NCBI GenBank assembly: GCA_024742665.1 | Contig: JANSYA010000001.1 | Coordinates: 1,443,001-1,507,000 of the forward strand | Reading direction: 5' to 3' | Source of the DNA: a bacterium | GTDB lineage: Bacteria > Spirochaetota > Leptospiria > Leptospirales > Leptonemataceae | DNA: 64,000 nt | In this document: in pieces, positions 16,756 to 26,313 of the stretch | Layout: the number at the start of each line of letters is the position of its first letter | How positions within the stretch are numbered: the first letter of the stretch is position 1 | Made by a program: the position numbers and the translations under genes | The notes under the pieces: generated by a model | The model's input: the letters and a program-made list of their open reading frames with translations, nothing else | Databases searched by the model: none | What the model was told of the DNA's origin: nothing

Positions 16756-18288
16756 ATGGAAACGAGCAATACACCCAATAAACGCGGCTGGATTTTTATC
16801 GCCACGGTAATCGCGGCCCTGGTTGTGCTGTATGCCGCGGCCGCCTTCGCCAGCGCGTATTTTCTGAAGCCCGGCAATCGGTTGCGCACGGTCTTGCTCG
16901 CGCCCGTGCGGGCTCTGCCAGGGGTATTTAGCTTCAGCGGCGGCGGTGGAGCGGATACCGGCGGGGCCTTACAGGAATTGAAAGTTGCCCGGGCCCAGGG
17001 CGAAGAAATTGAAGCCACCCTGGAATCCTCCGGCGAAATCGAGTACTTTGAGAAAGTCGACATCGTCGCCAAGACCGCCGGTCGTCTCGACAAAATCTTC
17101 GTTCAAAAAGGGGCCATCGTGAAATCGGGTCAGGCCCTGGCGCAACTGGAACGGCTGCCGCTGGAATTGCAGGCCCGCCAGCAGCGCGCGGCGGTGCAGG
17201 GCGAAGAGGCCCAGCTGCGCCTGGTCGAAGAGCGCTATGCGAACGCGCGCCGCGGCATTGAACGCCGCGAAAAAGAAATCTCCAGCCAGCGCACTCTGGT
17301 CAAACAGCTGCGGGCGGTGCTGGATAAAGCGCGCGCGACTTTTCGCGGTCAGGAAATCTTACACAACGCCGGCGGCATCAGTCGGGAAGAATACGAAACC
17401 GCACGGACGGAATTGATTTCGCGGGAAGCGGACTATCTGCGCGCGAAAAAAGAGCTCGAAATTCTGGAAGTCGGTTTCCGCGATTCCGATCTGCGCGCGG
17501 CCGGCATGACGGTGCCTTCGAATAGTATGGCGCGCTTTAAGATGTTCGTCGACTTGAATACGCGTACGGAAAAAGCCGAGGTGGATGTACAGCGCAGTCG
17601 CGTGGAGTCGGCCCGGGCGGAGCTGCAAAATACCGCGAAGCTGCTGGACGAAGCGACTCTGCGCACGCCGATCGCGGGCGTCGTCGCCACGCGCAACGCC
17701 TCGCCGGGCGAAGAAGTGCGGCCGGGCGGCGTCGCCAATTCTCAGGACGCTTTATTAGTAGTCGTCGACATTTCAAAAGTCTACGCGCTCGTAAATATTC
17801 GCGAAGCAGATGTTAAGAATTTGCAGCCGGGCATGAAGCTGCGCTTCACGGTCGACGTCTATCCCGACGAAGAGTACGAAGGCGTGATTAAATTGATCGA
17901 TCCGATCGTGGATTCGCAAACTCATACCGTCGGCGTGCGCGCCGAATTAAAGAACCCTGATTTTAAGCTGCGCCCTGGTATGTTTCTGCGGGGCGCCGTC
18001 GTGACCGGCGAAAAGAAGCAGGCGGTATTGATTCCGGCCGGCGCTTTGCAGCCCGGGGACGGCGATCAGGGCGTGGTCTTCGTGGTGCGCGAAGATCGAG
18101 TCTATCGCGTGGAAGTCACTCCGGGCCGTCGCCGCGAAGAGCGGGTGGAAATCCTCGACGGTCTAAAGGCCGACGACCTGGTCGCCCTTGAAAAATTCTC
18201 ACTGTTGCGCGACGGTCTGAAAGTACAGCCTGTAATCTCCGGCGACGACTCCGAAAAGCCGCAGACCGACGCTTCGCAGGCGCCCTGA
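16756..18288 (+). CDS. Efflux RND transporter periplasmic adaptor (HlyD/MFP family)
   Basis: A 510-aa membrane-fusion protein. One N-terminal membrane helix (about residues 11-36) anchors it in the inner membrane. A split biotinyl-lipoyl half-motif around IVAKTAGRLDKIFVQKGAIV is followed by a long alpha-hairpin (about 135-290, rich in Arg/Glu/Gln) and the second half RTPIAGVVATRNASPGEEVR. Beta-barrel and membrane-proximal segments follow (VDVYPDEEYEGVI, LRPGMFLRGAVV). It should bridge the downstream RND pumps to the TolC-like channel. First gene of a six-gene rightward operon; its TGA overlaps the next ATG (TGATG). The upstream 236 bp should hold the operon promoter, but no operator was recognised. 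Confidence 0.92.
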   Translation: METSNTPNKRGWIFIATVIAALVVLYAAAAFASAYFLKPGNRLRTVLLAPVRALPGVFSFSGGGGADTGGALQELKVARAQGEEIEATLESSGEIEYFEKVDIVAKTAGRLDKIFVQKGAIVKSGQALAQLERLPLELQARQQRAAVQGEEAQLRLVEERYANARRGIERREKEISSQRTLVKQLRAVLDKARATFRGQEILHNAGGISREEYETARTELISREADYLRAKKELEILEVGFRDSDLRAAGMTVPSNSMARFKMFVDLNTRTEKAEVDVQRSRVESARAELQNTAKLLDEATLRTPIAGVVATRNASPGEEVRPGGVANSQDALLVVVDISKVYALVNIREADVKNLQPGMKLRFTVDVYPDEEYEGVIKLIDPIVDSQTHTVGVRAELKNPDFKLRPGMFLRGAVVTGEKKQAVLIPAGALQPGDGDQGVVFVVREDRVYRVEVTPGRRREERVEILDGLKADDLVALEKFSLLRDGLKVQPVISGDDSEKPQTDASQAP

Positions 18289-21200
18289 TGCGCGTCATTC
18301 AGAAATTCTGCGTCAGCCGGCCGGTTACCACGGCCATGTTCTACCTGGGCCTGGTTCTCATGGGGAGCCTCGCCCTGCGGGAACTCGAAGTGAACCTGCT
18401 GCCCGAGCTTGAGCTCCCGCGACTGACGGTCGTCACGCTATTTAATAACGCCGCTCCCGAAGAAGTCGAGAGTTTGATTACGCGCCCCTTAAGCGAATCG
18501 GTCGGGACAGTCAGTCGGCTGAAGCGCATTACTTCGGAATCGCTGGAAGGCGTTTCGTTTTTGACCCTGCAGTTTAACTGGGGGACTCGCGTCGACTTCG
18601 CCGTAATGGAAGTTCGCGAAAAGCTTGATCTCGTGCGCGGTTTACTTCCTGAAGACGCGACCCGTTCTCTGGTCACCCGCTTCGATCCCGGAGACGATCC
18701 TTTTATGCAGATCGTCTTTTTCGCGAAGGACCTCGCGCGGCCGAAAGATTTGCGGCACTTCTTGGAAAACGAAGTCAAAGTATATCTGGATCGCGTGGAC
18801 GGCGTGGCCCAGGTGGAATTCGCGGGCGGCTATAAAAAAGAAGTCCAGGTCGACGTGGATCAGTCGGCTCTGAGCGCCTACGGATTATCTTTTCCGGAGA
18901 TTGAAAACAGCATCGCCGCTTCGAACGTAAACGCTCCGGCCGGTTCGATTCAGGTCGGCGACAAGGACGTTTTGATTCGGACGCTCGGGGAATATCAGAA
19001 CGTGCGTGATATCGGTCGCACGGTGGTCGGTAAAAATCAGGCCGGGGTTCCGGTGCAGCTCGCCAGGGTGGCGAGCATTCGCAACGGTTACGAAGAACGC
19101 ACCGGCCTTTCGCGTTATAACGGTCGGGAGTGCGTGGTCGTTTCGCTGCGTAAAGAGTCCGGCAAAAACACGGTGCAGGTCGCCGAAGATTCTCGGGTCG
19201 CGATCGCCGAGTTGAAAGCCCGCTTCGCACGCGAGCTGGATATGGAAGTCGTATACGACGAATCCCGTTTCGTGCGCGCCTCGATCCAGAACATCGCTCT
19301 GGCGCTTGCAGTCGGCAGTTTACTCGCCTTCAGCATTCTTATTTTAATTTTGCGGAATTTGCGCAGCCCGACTATCTTAATTACGGTGCTGCCGATCTCG
19401 GTGCTCGCGACCTGCCTGCTGATGTACATGCGCGGCATTTCGCTGAATATGATGTCTCTGGGCGGGATGGCCCTCGGCATCGGCATGCTCTTCGATTCGG
19501 GCAACGTCGTGCTCTCGGCGATCGAACGCCAGAGCCGGCAGGGTTTGGCCGGGCCGGCCGCCGCTCTAAAAGGCGCGGGCGAAGTCACGGGTTCGATTAC
19601 GGCGGCGGTGCTTACGACCGTGACCGTGTTTTTGCCGATCGTATTTCTGGAGAGCGTCGTCGGCATAGTCTTCGCGGAGATGGCGCTAACGATTACTTTT
19701 TCGCTATTAGTCAGCCTGGTCGTTTCGCTCACGCTGATTCCGATGCTCTCGTCTCTGCGCTGGCCGGATTGGTTTTATACCGATCTGACTCGCTACAGTA
19801 TCGTGCGGCGCGCGGCGGGCTTCGAACAGCGTATCGAGGGGCTATACGAGAGGCACCTGCGGGGCGCTCTGGCGAAACCGCGGGGATTGTTTTTCATTCT
19901 GGCGCTCTTACTGCTGGGCGCGGCGGTGCTCACGCCCTTCGTTGAACGCGAATTTATTCCCGAAGTCGATACGGGGGAATTCAGCATCGAAGTCGAAAAC
20001 GTGCGCGGGGCTTCGCTGGAATCCACGGCGGAAATCGTCGGCGAATTGGAAACGCGCCTGTTAAAGCATCCGGATATCGAGCATGTGATCGCGAGCGTTG
20101 GTTTCGATCGCGACCAGATTCTGGGACAGCAGGGCGGCCGGGCCGGGCGGCACTTCGCCGAACTGCGAGTCGTGCTGGCGGACGATCGCGATGAGTCCGC
20201 CCGGGAAGTCGCCGCGGCTTTGCGCGAAACGATTCAGCTGCGCGAAGACATCGGCGTGCAGTTTCAGCTGAGCGGCGACGTATTGAGCGAAATCTTTACG
20301 CCCGACGCGAAGGCCATCTCGCTTGAATTGACCGGTGGCGATCTGGAAGTTCTGCGAGATCTGGGCGCCGATTTACGCGATCGCCTGGAAAAGATTCCGG
20401 GCATCGTGGATATCGAAACGAGTCTGCAGAGTCAGGGCCGCGAATTTCACGCGAATTTCGACGAGGCGCGCATGGCCCGGGCCAATCTGTCGCGGCGTTA
20501 TCTGGCGAATTATTTGCGTACGGCGATCGACGGCAGCGTCGCGACTCGTCTACGGGTCGGAGACGAAGAGATCGACATTCGCGTGCGTCTGCGTTCTGAA
20601 GACCGGGCGTCCCTGGGCGCGATCGAAAGTCTGCGGGTGGCCCCCGAGCGCGGCGGCGATTTTCTGCCGCTTTCGCAGCTGATGAGCGTAAAATCGGAGT
20701 CGGGTTATACTTCGATCCTGCGCTTCGGGCCGGTGCGCGTGAATCGGGTTACAGCGGATTTACAGGACGCGAATCGTAACGAAGTCTTCGATCAGCTTTC
20801 TGATATCGTCGAGAATCTGAAGTTACCGGAAGGCTATCGGGTGGCTTTCTCCGGCGAATACGAAAGCGTGCAGGAGTCGTTTCGCGAGCTGGGTTTCGCT
20901 TTTTTACTCGCGACGGTTTTGATTTATATGATTCTCGCGGCTCAGTTCGAGAGCCTGCGGATCCCCGGCATTATGCTGCTGGCCATTCCGCTGATCGTCA
21001 TCGGCGTGATTCCGGCGCTCTTGCTAACCGGCAACAGCCTGAACGTAAGCGCCTTTACCGGATTGATTTTATTGATCGGCATCGTCGTCGACGCGGCGGC
21101 GCTTTTTTATGAGTACGTGCACGTTTTCATCGAAGAGGGTCGGACGCTCGAAGAGGCGATCGTCGAGGCGGGCAAAGTCGTGCTGCGCCCGATCTTAATG

Positions 21201-21470
21201 AATAACTCCACTACGCTCTTGGGATTGCTGCCGGTCGCTTTAAAGCTCGGCGAAGGCACCGAATTCCAGGCGCCGATGGCCGTCGCAGTAATCTCCGGTC
21301 TGATCGCTTCAGTATTTTTATCGCTCTTTTTAATTCCGGTCGTCTTCGCGCGACTGCTCGCTCGCAAACACATCCTGCATACGCCGGCGGTGATTCTGGC
21401 CGAAGCGCTCGACCATACGCCACCGGAATTTACGGATGCCGAAAAATCCCGAGCAGAGGGCGATGCGTAA
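18288..21470 (+). CDS. RND efflux pump, inner-membrane subunit 1 (AcrB/HAE1-like)
   Basis: A 1060-aa proton-driven exporter of the RND superfamily with the standard two-repeat layout: helix 1 near residues 12-30, a large periplasmic loop, helices 2-6 (about 335-485), a second large loop, and helices 8-12 from about 870. The signature is near the N-terminus (FCVSRPVTTAMFYLGLVLMG). Helix 4 reads GMALGIGMLFDSGNVVLSAIERQ, keeping one of the usual two Asp residues. Helix 10 has LIGIVVDAAALFYEYVH, with an acidic residue of its own. Substrate cannot be predicted. Its ATG overlaps the adaptor stop by one base and its end overlaps the second pump gene by 8 bp, so the three are tightly coupled. Confidence 0.92.
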   Translation: MRVIQKFCVSRPVTTAMFYLGLVLMGSLALRELEVNLLPELELPRLTVVTLFNNAAPEEVESLITRPLSESVGTVSRLKRITSESLEGVSFLTLQFNWGTRVDFAVMEVREKLDLVRGLLPEDATRSLVTRFDPGDDPFMQIVFFAKDLARPKDLRHFLENEVKVYLDRVDGVAQVEFAGGYKKEVQVDVDQSALSAYGLSFPEIENSIAASNVNAPAGSIQVGDKDVLIRTLGEYQNVRDIGRTVVGKNQAGVPVQLARVASIRNGYEERTGLSRYNGRECVVVSLRKESGKNTVQVAEDSRVAIAELKARFARELDMEVVYDESRFVRASIQNIALALAVGSLLAFSILILILRNLRSPTILITVLPISVLATCLLMYMRGISLNMMSLGGMALGIGMLFDSGNVVLSAIERQSRQGLAGPAAALKGAGEVTGSITAAVLTTVTVFLPIVFLESVVGIVFAEMALTITFSLLVSLVVSLTLIPMLSSLRWPDWFYTDLTRYSIVRRAAGFEQRIEGLYERHLRGALAKPRGLFFILALLLLGAAVLTPFVEREFIPEVDTGEFSIEVENVRGASLESTAEIVGELETRLLKHPDIEHVIASVGFDRDQILGQQGGRAGRHFAELRVVLADDRDESAREVAAALRETIQLREDIGVQFQLSGDVLSEIFTPDAKAISLELTGGDLEVLRDLGADLRDRLEKIPGIVDIETSLQSQGREFHANFDEARMARANLSRRYLANYLRTAIDGSVATRLRVGDEEIDIRVRLRSEDRASLGAIESLRVAPERGGDFLPLSQLMSVKSESGYTSILRFGPVRVNRVTADLQDANRNEVFDQLSDIVENLKLPEGYRVAFSGEYESVQESFRELGFAFLLATVLIYMILAAQFESLRIPGIMLLAIPLIVIGVIPALLLTGNSLNVSAFTGLILLIGIVVDAAALFYEYVHVFIEEGRTLEEAIVEAGKVVLRPILMNNSTTLLGLLPVALKLGEGTEFQAPMAVAVISGLIASVFLSLFLIPVVFARLLARKHILHTPAVILAEALDHTPPEFTDAEKSRAEGDA

Positions 21471-24400
21471 TTTCAGCCGCTACTGTCTGGCGCGGCCGGT
21501 CGCCACGACCATGGCGGTGCTGTCATTCAGTTTGCTGGGCGCGATTTCGGTGGCGCTGATTCCGGTTTCGTTAATGCCGCACAGTTCGTTCCCCGGTCTG
21601 ACGGTGGAAGTGCGCTACGGCGGCGTCGGTCCCGAGAAAATCGAGCAGAGCATTACGATTCCGATCGAAGAGGCCGTATCGGCGATCGGCGGAATCGAAG
21701 ATCTGACCTCGGTTTCCGAAGAAGGCAAGTCCCGGGTCGACATCCAATTCGCGCGCGGCACGGACCTGGACCTCAAGTCGATGGAAGTGCGCGAACGCAT
21801 CGAAGTCGTCGCGGCGAATTTTCCCCGGGAAGTGCAGCACCCGGCGCTACTGCGGTACGATCCCGATCGCAGCCCGGTGATGATCGTCGCCTTAGAGAGC
21901 GAAAACGAGAAGCTTTCGGATCTGCGGGAATTCGCCGAGCGCGAAACGAAGAAGGCCTTAGAGGGCGTCGCCGACATCAGCGAAATCATCGTGGCGGGCG
22001 GCCAGGCGCGCGAAATCATCGTAGAAGTCGATCGCGATAAGTTAAAATCCCGCGGCCTGGCCATGAGCGATTTACTGCGTCGTTTGCAGGAACAGAATTT
22101 GGACGCGACCCTGGGCGATATTAGCGCCGGGGGCGGGGACTATCCCTTACTCGCGGTCGGTCGCTTTCGCAGCCTGAAAGACATTCGCGAACTGGTGCTG
22201 CAAACCGATCGCGAAGACCGGCCGATTCGCATTCGCGATGTGGCCGGAACTTCGTACGGCTTTCGCGACCAGGACACGGCTTCGCGCTATAATAATCAGG
22301 AGCGGGTCAGCCTGTATTTGCATAAATCCGGCCAGGCCAATCTGCTGAATCTTTCGGATGAAGTGCGCGCCATTCTCGCGCGATTAGAAAGCAAAGATAT
22401 TCAGTACCGGATCATCTTCGACCAGGCCGATCAGATTCGCGCGGCCTTCGGCAATTTGATGTGGGCGGTCGGAATCGGCGGCGTGCTTGCGGGCGTCGTA
22501 TTGTACCTGGCGTTTTTATCCCAGCGCGTCGCGCTGATCGTCATCGGCGCTCTGCCGATTTCGTTTTTGATCGCTTCGTTTTTTCTGTATCTGACCGGTT
22601 TCGAATACAACCTGATCACTCTGTCGGGCCTGGTTTTGAGCAGCGGCGTTTCGCTGTTGATTATGACCCTGGCCGTTTTCGCCATTCGCCGCCACGGACC
22701 GACCGCGGCGGCGGATCGCTCCGGTCGCGAAATTATGGCCGGCGTGATTGTATTGGCGGCGATCTTTATCCCCGTGTCGATGGCCGGAGAAGACTTACGC
22801 GCGGTGTACGGCGGCCTGGCCGTGGCCGTGATCGTGCCGGTCATAACGACGCTGCTGCTTTCGATTACGATCGTGCCGGTCCTGCTCGGTCGGCGCGAAC
22901 TGCGCGGGTATCAGATCGGCGTTCTCCAGCGATCGGCCCAAATCATACGCTTGCGCGTCGCTCCGATCAAACACTGGCTCGACCATCGAGTCTATCGCTT
23001 GTTTCCCCTGTGGATGTACGATCGTCTGGCTTTCGTCCACACGCGTCGAAAAAATTTCTGGCTGGCCTACGGTGGCGTGCTGGTGCTCGGCCTGCTGGTA
23101 TATTCGCTGTCTTCCCAGGAATACGCGGTCGGTCTGAATCGCAACTATGTGAACGCGCAGGTTGAATTTCCCTCCGGCACGAGTTTCGGCGCGACCAACT
23201 CCGTTACGAAGAAGGTCGAAAAGAAGCTGATTGAAGTGCCCGGGGTCGTGGAAGTTACCAGTCGCGTGGAGCCGGGCAAAGGCACGGCCCGGGTGAAGCT
23301 GGCCGCCGGAGAGCGGGTCGATGCGGAGAAGCTTGAGGAATTCCGTCAGGCCGCGGGCAAAAACGAACCGGCCTTTGTGTTCTTCGGTACGGACGCGGAA
23401 GCGGGTTCGCTGCGCGAAATCACCGTTCATATTCTGGGCGAAGATTTAGAAACCCTCGATAAGATCACGCGCAGCTTCGCCGACGCGGCGAAAAATCTGC
23501 CGGGAGTTTCAGAAGTCGTGCTGCGCTATAAATCGCCGCGACCTGAAATGCGTTTGATCGTCGATCGCGTGAAGGCCGAGGCGTCGGGCCTGACGCCTTC
23601 CAGTCTGGGGGATACCGTGCGTTTCGCCATTCAGGGCGCGGTCGCCACGAAATTTTTCGAGCAGGATCGCGAAGTCGACGTGCGCATTCGGTACGCCGCG
23701 CGCTTTCGCAAGAGTCTGGAAGATCTGGGGGAACTCTTTCTGAAGGCCCTGGTCGAAGGGCGGGGCGAGGGCTCGAATTTCGTGCCGGCCTTAGAGCTCG
23801 CTCGTCTGGAGGAGGGCACGGTTCCGGTAAAGATCTATCGGAAAGATAAGAAGCGTTCGTTTTCATTTTCGCTGCAAACTTCGGGCGATATCGCCGACCT
23901 GATTGCACCCGTCAAAAAGATGGAGAATATTCCGCTGCCGGAAAATTACCGCGTGCTGTTCGGCAAAGAATTTAGACGCGCGGTCGAGGGCCGGCAGCGT
24001 TTTCTGGCCGTCAACCTGCTGTCGCTGCTTTTGATCTATATGATCCTCGCTTCGTATTTTGAATCGCTGCGAAGGCCGCTGTTGCTCTTCGTCGCGATCC
24101 CGGTGCCATTGGCGGGGGTGCTGTGTTTGCTCTTTATCCTGAGAATTTCCCTGTCGATATCGATACTGATCGCGCTCCTGATTCTGGCGGGTTTGGTCGC
24201 CATGCAGGCCATGCTCTTTTTGCGTTTCGCGCCGGTCAAAGGCTGGCGACCGCGGCGAAGGGAGCAGCGCATGACGATCCGACCGTACGCTTCGCTGCTG
24301 CGACAGGATGCGACCGTCTATCTATTGGCTGGCGGCTTATGCGCCGTATTCTTTCTGCCCTTAACATTGTTAATCGGCGCGGGCGGCGAATTCCTGCGGG

Positions 24401-24495
24401 GCATGGCGGTCTGTCTATCGGCGGGCATACTGATTTCCTGCGTTACGACGCCGCTGCTATCTACTTTGCTTGCCACGATTAGTAAAGTTCGCTAA
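21463..24495 (+). CDS. RND pump, inner-membrane subunit 2, lacking helix-4 acidic residues
   Basis: A 1010-aa RND protein starting MRNFSRYCLARPVATTMAV, parallel to subunit 1. ATG 21463 sits in an 8-bp overlap with the first pump's stop and is preceded by AGAGGG; an upstream in-frame start (21436) would add nine residues and is less likely. Overall layout is typical, but the helix-4 segment reads LSGLVLSSGVSLLIMTLAVFAIRR, where active pumps have two Asp residues. Helix 10 (LILAGLVAMQAMLFLRFAPV) also lacks a charged residue. It should therefore not relay protons alone and probably forms a mixed trimer with subunit 1, loosely like MdtB/MdtC. Family is certain; the loss of activity is inferred from the missing residues. 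Confidence 0.9.
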   Translation: MRNFSRYCLARPVATTMAVLSFSLLGAISVALIPVSLMPHSSFPGLTVEVRYGGVGPEKIEQSITIPIEEAVSAIGGIEDLTSVSEEGKSRVDIQFARGTDLDLKSMEVRERIEVVAANFPREVQHPALLRYDPDRSPVMIVALESENEKLSDLREFAERETKKALEGVADISEIIVAGGQAREIIVEVDRDKLKSRGLAMSDLLRRLQEQNLDATLGDISAGGGDYPLLAVGRFRSLKDIRELVLQTDREDRPIRIRDVAGTSYGFRDQDTASRYNNQERVSLYLHKSGQANLLNLSDEVRAILARLESKDIQYRIIFDQADQIRAAFGNLMWAVGIGGVLAGVVLYLAFLSQRVALIVIGALPISFLIASFFLYLTGFEYNLITLSGLVLSSGVSLLIMTLAVFAIRRHGPTAAADRSGREIMAGVIVLAAIFIPVSMAGEDLRAVYGGLAVAVIVPVITTLLLSITIVPVLLGRRELRGYQIGVLQRSAQIIRLRVAPIKHWLDHRVYRLFPLWMYDRLAFVHTRRKNFWLAYGGVLVLGLLVYSLSSQEYAVGLNRNYVNAQVEFPSGTSFGATNSVTKKVEKKLIEVPGVVEVTSRVEPGKGTARVKLAAGERVDAEKLEEFRQAAGKNEPAFVFFGTDAEAGSLREITVHILGEDLETLDKITRSFADAAKNLPGVSEVVLRYKSPRPEMRLIVDRVKAEASGLTPSSLGDTVRFAIQGAVATKFFEQDREVDVRIRYAARFRKSLEDLGELFLKALVEGRGEGSNFVPALELARLEEGTVPVKIYRKDKKRSFSFSLQTSGDIADLIAPVKKMENIPLPENYRVLFGKEFRRAVEGRQRFLAVNLLSLLLIYMILASYFESLRRPLLLFVAIPVPLAGVLCLLFILRISLSISILIALLILAGLVAMQAMLFLRFAPVKGWRPRRREQRMTIRPYASLLRQDATVYLLAGGLCAVFFLPLTLLIGAGGEFLRGMAVCLSAGILISCVTTPLLSTLLATISKVR

Positions 24496-24579
24496 ACTTT
24501 TAGCACTTGATCTCTATTTTGTCCAACTGCTCCCCGATAATGTATGTAGTTCTGTCCGAGTACTTCGGGCGCACAGAAA

Positions 24580-26301
24580 ATGTACTTTTTGCATCACATA
24601 CGAAATGCATGGACCGTCGGCCGTCGCGAAGCTTCGGCCTGGCGGGTCCGGGCGACGGGTTTCTGCGCGATTCTATGGCTGGCGGCTTATGCGACGACTG
24701 CGGCGCCGGTGCAGAGCGAAGACAAAGATCTAATCGTGGATCTGGAAACGGCTGTGCGGATCGGCGTGGCCAACAACGTGGCTCTGCGGGCCATCGATTA
24801 CAAGAAAGAAGCCGTTAAGAAACTAATCACCGAGCGCTGGCGGGCCTATTTACCGAGCCTCGGCGTTTCTTTCGATCGATCGCGCACAATCGTGGACGGC
24901 ACGACGGCCTCCGCCAGCGGTTCGATCGTATCAACCAGCACCGACGTGATTTCAAACGAAATTCGAGTGACCCTGAATCAGGTGGTCTACGACGGCGGCC
25001 AGCGGGACCTGGACGTCGATCTCGCGCGCATCGAAGCGATCTTAACCAGCGAAGACTTTCGCCTCTCGTACAATCGTCTGCGTCTTGATATTCAAAATAC
25101 CTTTTTAGAAGCTCTGGCGGCCTACGGTAAAATCGAATTAAACCAGCGTTCGCTCGAGCGCGCGCGTTACCAGCTGCGGCAGACGAAGCTCGAAGAGCAG
25201 GTCGGCTTTACGACGCGGGTGCAGGTCCTGACCGTCGCCGCGCGCGTGCGCGAAATCGAACTGCGACTGGAACGGGCTCGCAACGCCTATACTCAGGCCC
25301 TGCATCGTCTCAAGCAGGTGATGAATCTGGATTTCGAAGTCGGTTTACGTTTACGCGGCGATCTCTTTCGCGACTTCTTTCTGGTGCCGCCGGGCGTCGA
25401 GCTGGACGGTCTCGTGGAACGGGCGCGCAATCTGCGTCCCGAATACAAACGTTCGCTGGCGGCGATTCATCGTCTGAAAAAAGAAAAGGACATCGCCGAA
25501 AATTACTGGATTCCTCAGTTCTCGGTGGGCGGTTACGTCGGTCGTCGCGGCGAAACCTTTCCCCTGCGCGAAGACACCTGGGGCGTGAACTTCGCGGTGA
25601 CCTTTCCGATCGGGCCGAATACGACCAGCACCAATTCCGGCGTGGACGTCGCTCGAGACGGTTCTTCGCGCACGGGCACGACCAGCACGCAATTAAATAT
25701 CGCCGACGATCTCGGCTACGAACGCCGCCTGCTTGAGAAAAAATCCGATTTGGCCGAAGCCCTGGCGGAACACGACCAGCTGAATAATACTCTGGCGATC
25801 GAAGTCAACAGCGCCCACGACAGTCTGCGGGAATCCTGGGAAGCGATTCGCATCGGCAACGGCCGGGTTTATTTTCAGTACGCGTCGATTCGCATTCTGG
25901 AAACCAGCTATAAAGTCGGGGCGATCGTGCGCGCGGATATCGTCGAAGCGGAAGTCGAATTGGTCGAAGCCCAGGAAGAGCTGACCGATTCGATCGCATC
26001 GTACTTAACCGCGGTTCATGAACTGGAGTTTTCCGCCGCCATGGACCCGGGCACGCTTGAATTATTTCGTTTACGCAACGGCATCGGCAATACGCTGCCC
26101 GGTAAAATTCTGGACGGCGACCTGGAGCAAATCGAACAAATCGGAAAACGATTTATCGATCCGAACGAAATCCGGGAGCTGCTGGAAGACGACGAAGACG
26201 GCGGATTTCAGCGCGATGAAGATCTGGAGCGCCTGCGGGATCTGGATCTGGACTCCGGTAAAAAAGACGATTTTGAAATTGATAAAGTGGAAATAGATTA
26301 G
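24580..26301 (+). CDS. TolC-family outer-membrane channel
   Basis: A 573-aa outer-membrane efflux protein. After a long N-terminus comes a hydrophobic signal (TGFCAILWLAAYATTAA). Two OEP repeats follow: the first starts DLETAVRIGVANNVALRAIDYKKE, and the second begins near YKRSLAAIHRLKKEKDIAENYWIPQFSVGGYVG. Both carry the NxxL/…AYLPSLGVS pattern of TolC relatives and long coiled alpha-hairpins. The C-terminus (about 525-573) is a highly acidic tail that is not part of the channel fold. It is the fourth gene of the efflux operon, 84 bp after the second pump gene. The start is the only ATG giving a signal peptide in frame. Confidence 0.88.
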   Translation: MYFLHHIRNAWTVGRREASAWRVRATGFCAILWLAAYATTAAPVQSEDKDLIVDLETAVRIGVANNVALRAIDYKKEAVKKLITERWRAYLPSLGVSFDRSRTIVDGTTASASGSIVSTSTDVISNEIRVTLNQVVYDGGQRDLDVDLARIEAILTSEDFRLSYNRLRLDIQNTFLEALAAYGKIELNQRSLERARYQLRQTKLEEQVGFTTRVQVLTVAARVREIELRLERARNAYTQALHRLKQVMNLDFEVGLRLRGDLFRDFFLVPPGVELDGLVERARNLRPEYKRSLAAIHRLKKEKDIAENYWIPQFSVGGYVGRRGETFPLREDTWGVNFAVTFPIGPNTTSTNSGVDVARDGSSRTGTTSTQLNIADDLGYERRLLEKKSDLAEALAEHDQLNNTLAIEVNSAHDSLRESWEAIRIGNGRVYFQYASIRILETSYKVGAIVRADIVEAEVELVEAQEELTDSIASYLTAVHELEFSAAMDPGTLELFRLRNGIGNTLPGKILDGDLEQIEQIGKRFIDPNEIRELLEDDEDGGFQRDEDLERLRDLDLDSGKKDDFEIDKVEID

Positions 26302-26313
26302 AGGGTTGGGCTC

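Noticed and set aside
22461..23165. 234-codon Arg-rich frame inside the second RND pump gene
   Set aside because: Same-strand frame-shifted shadow; RND frame is continuous with full domain structure.
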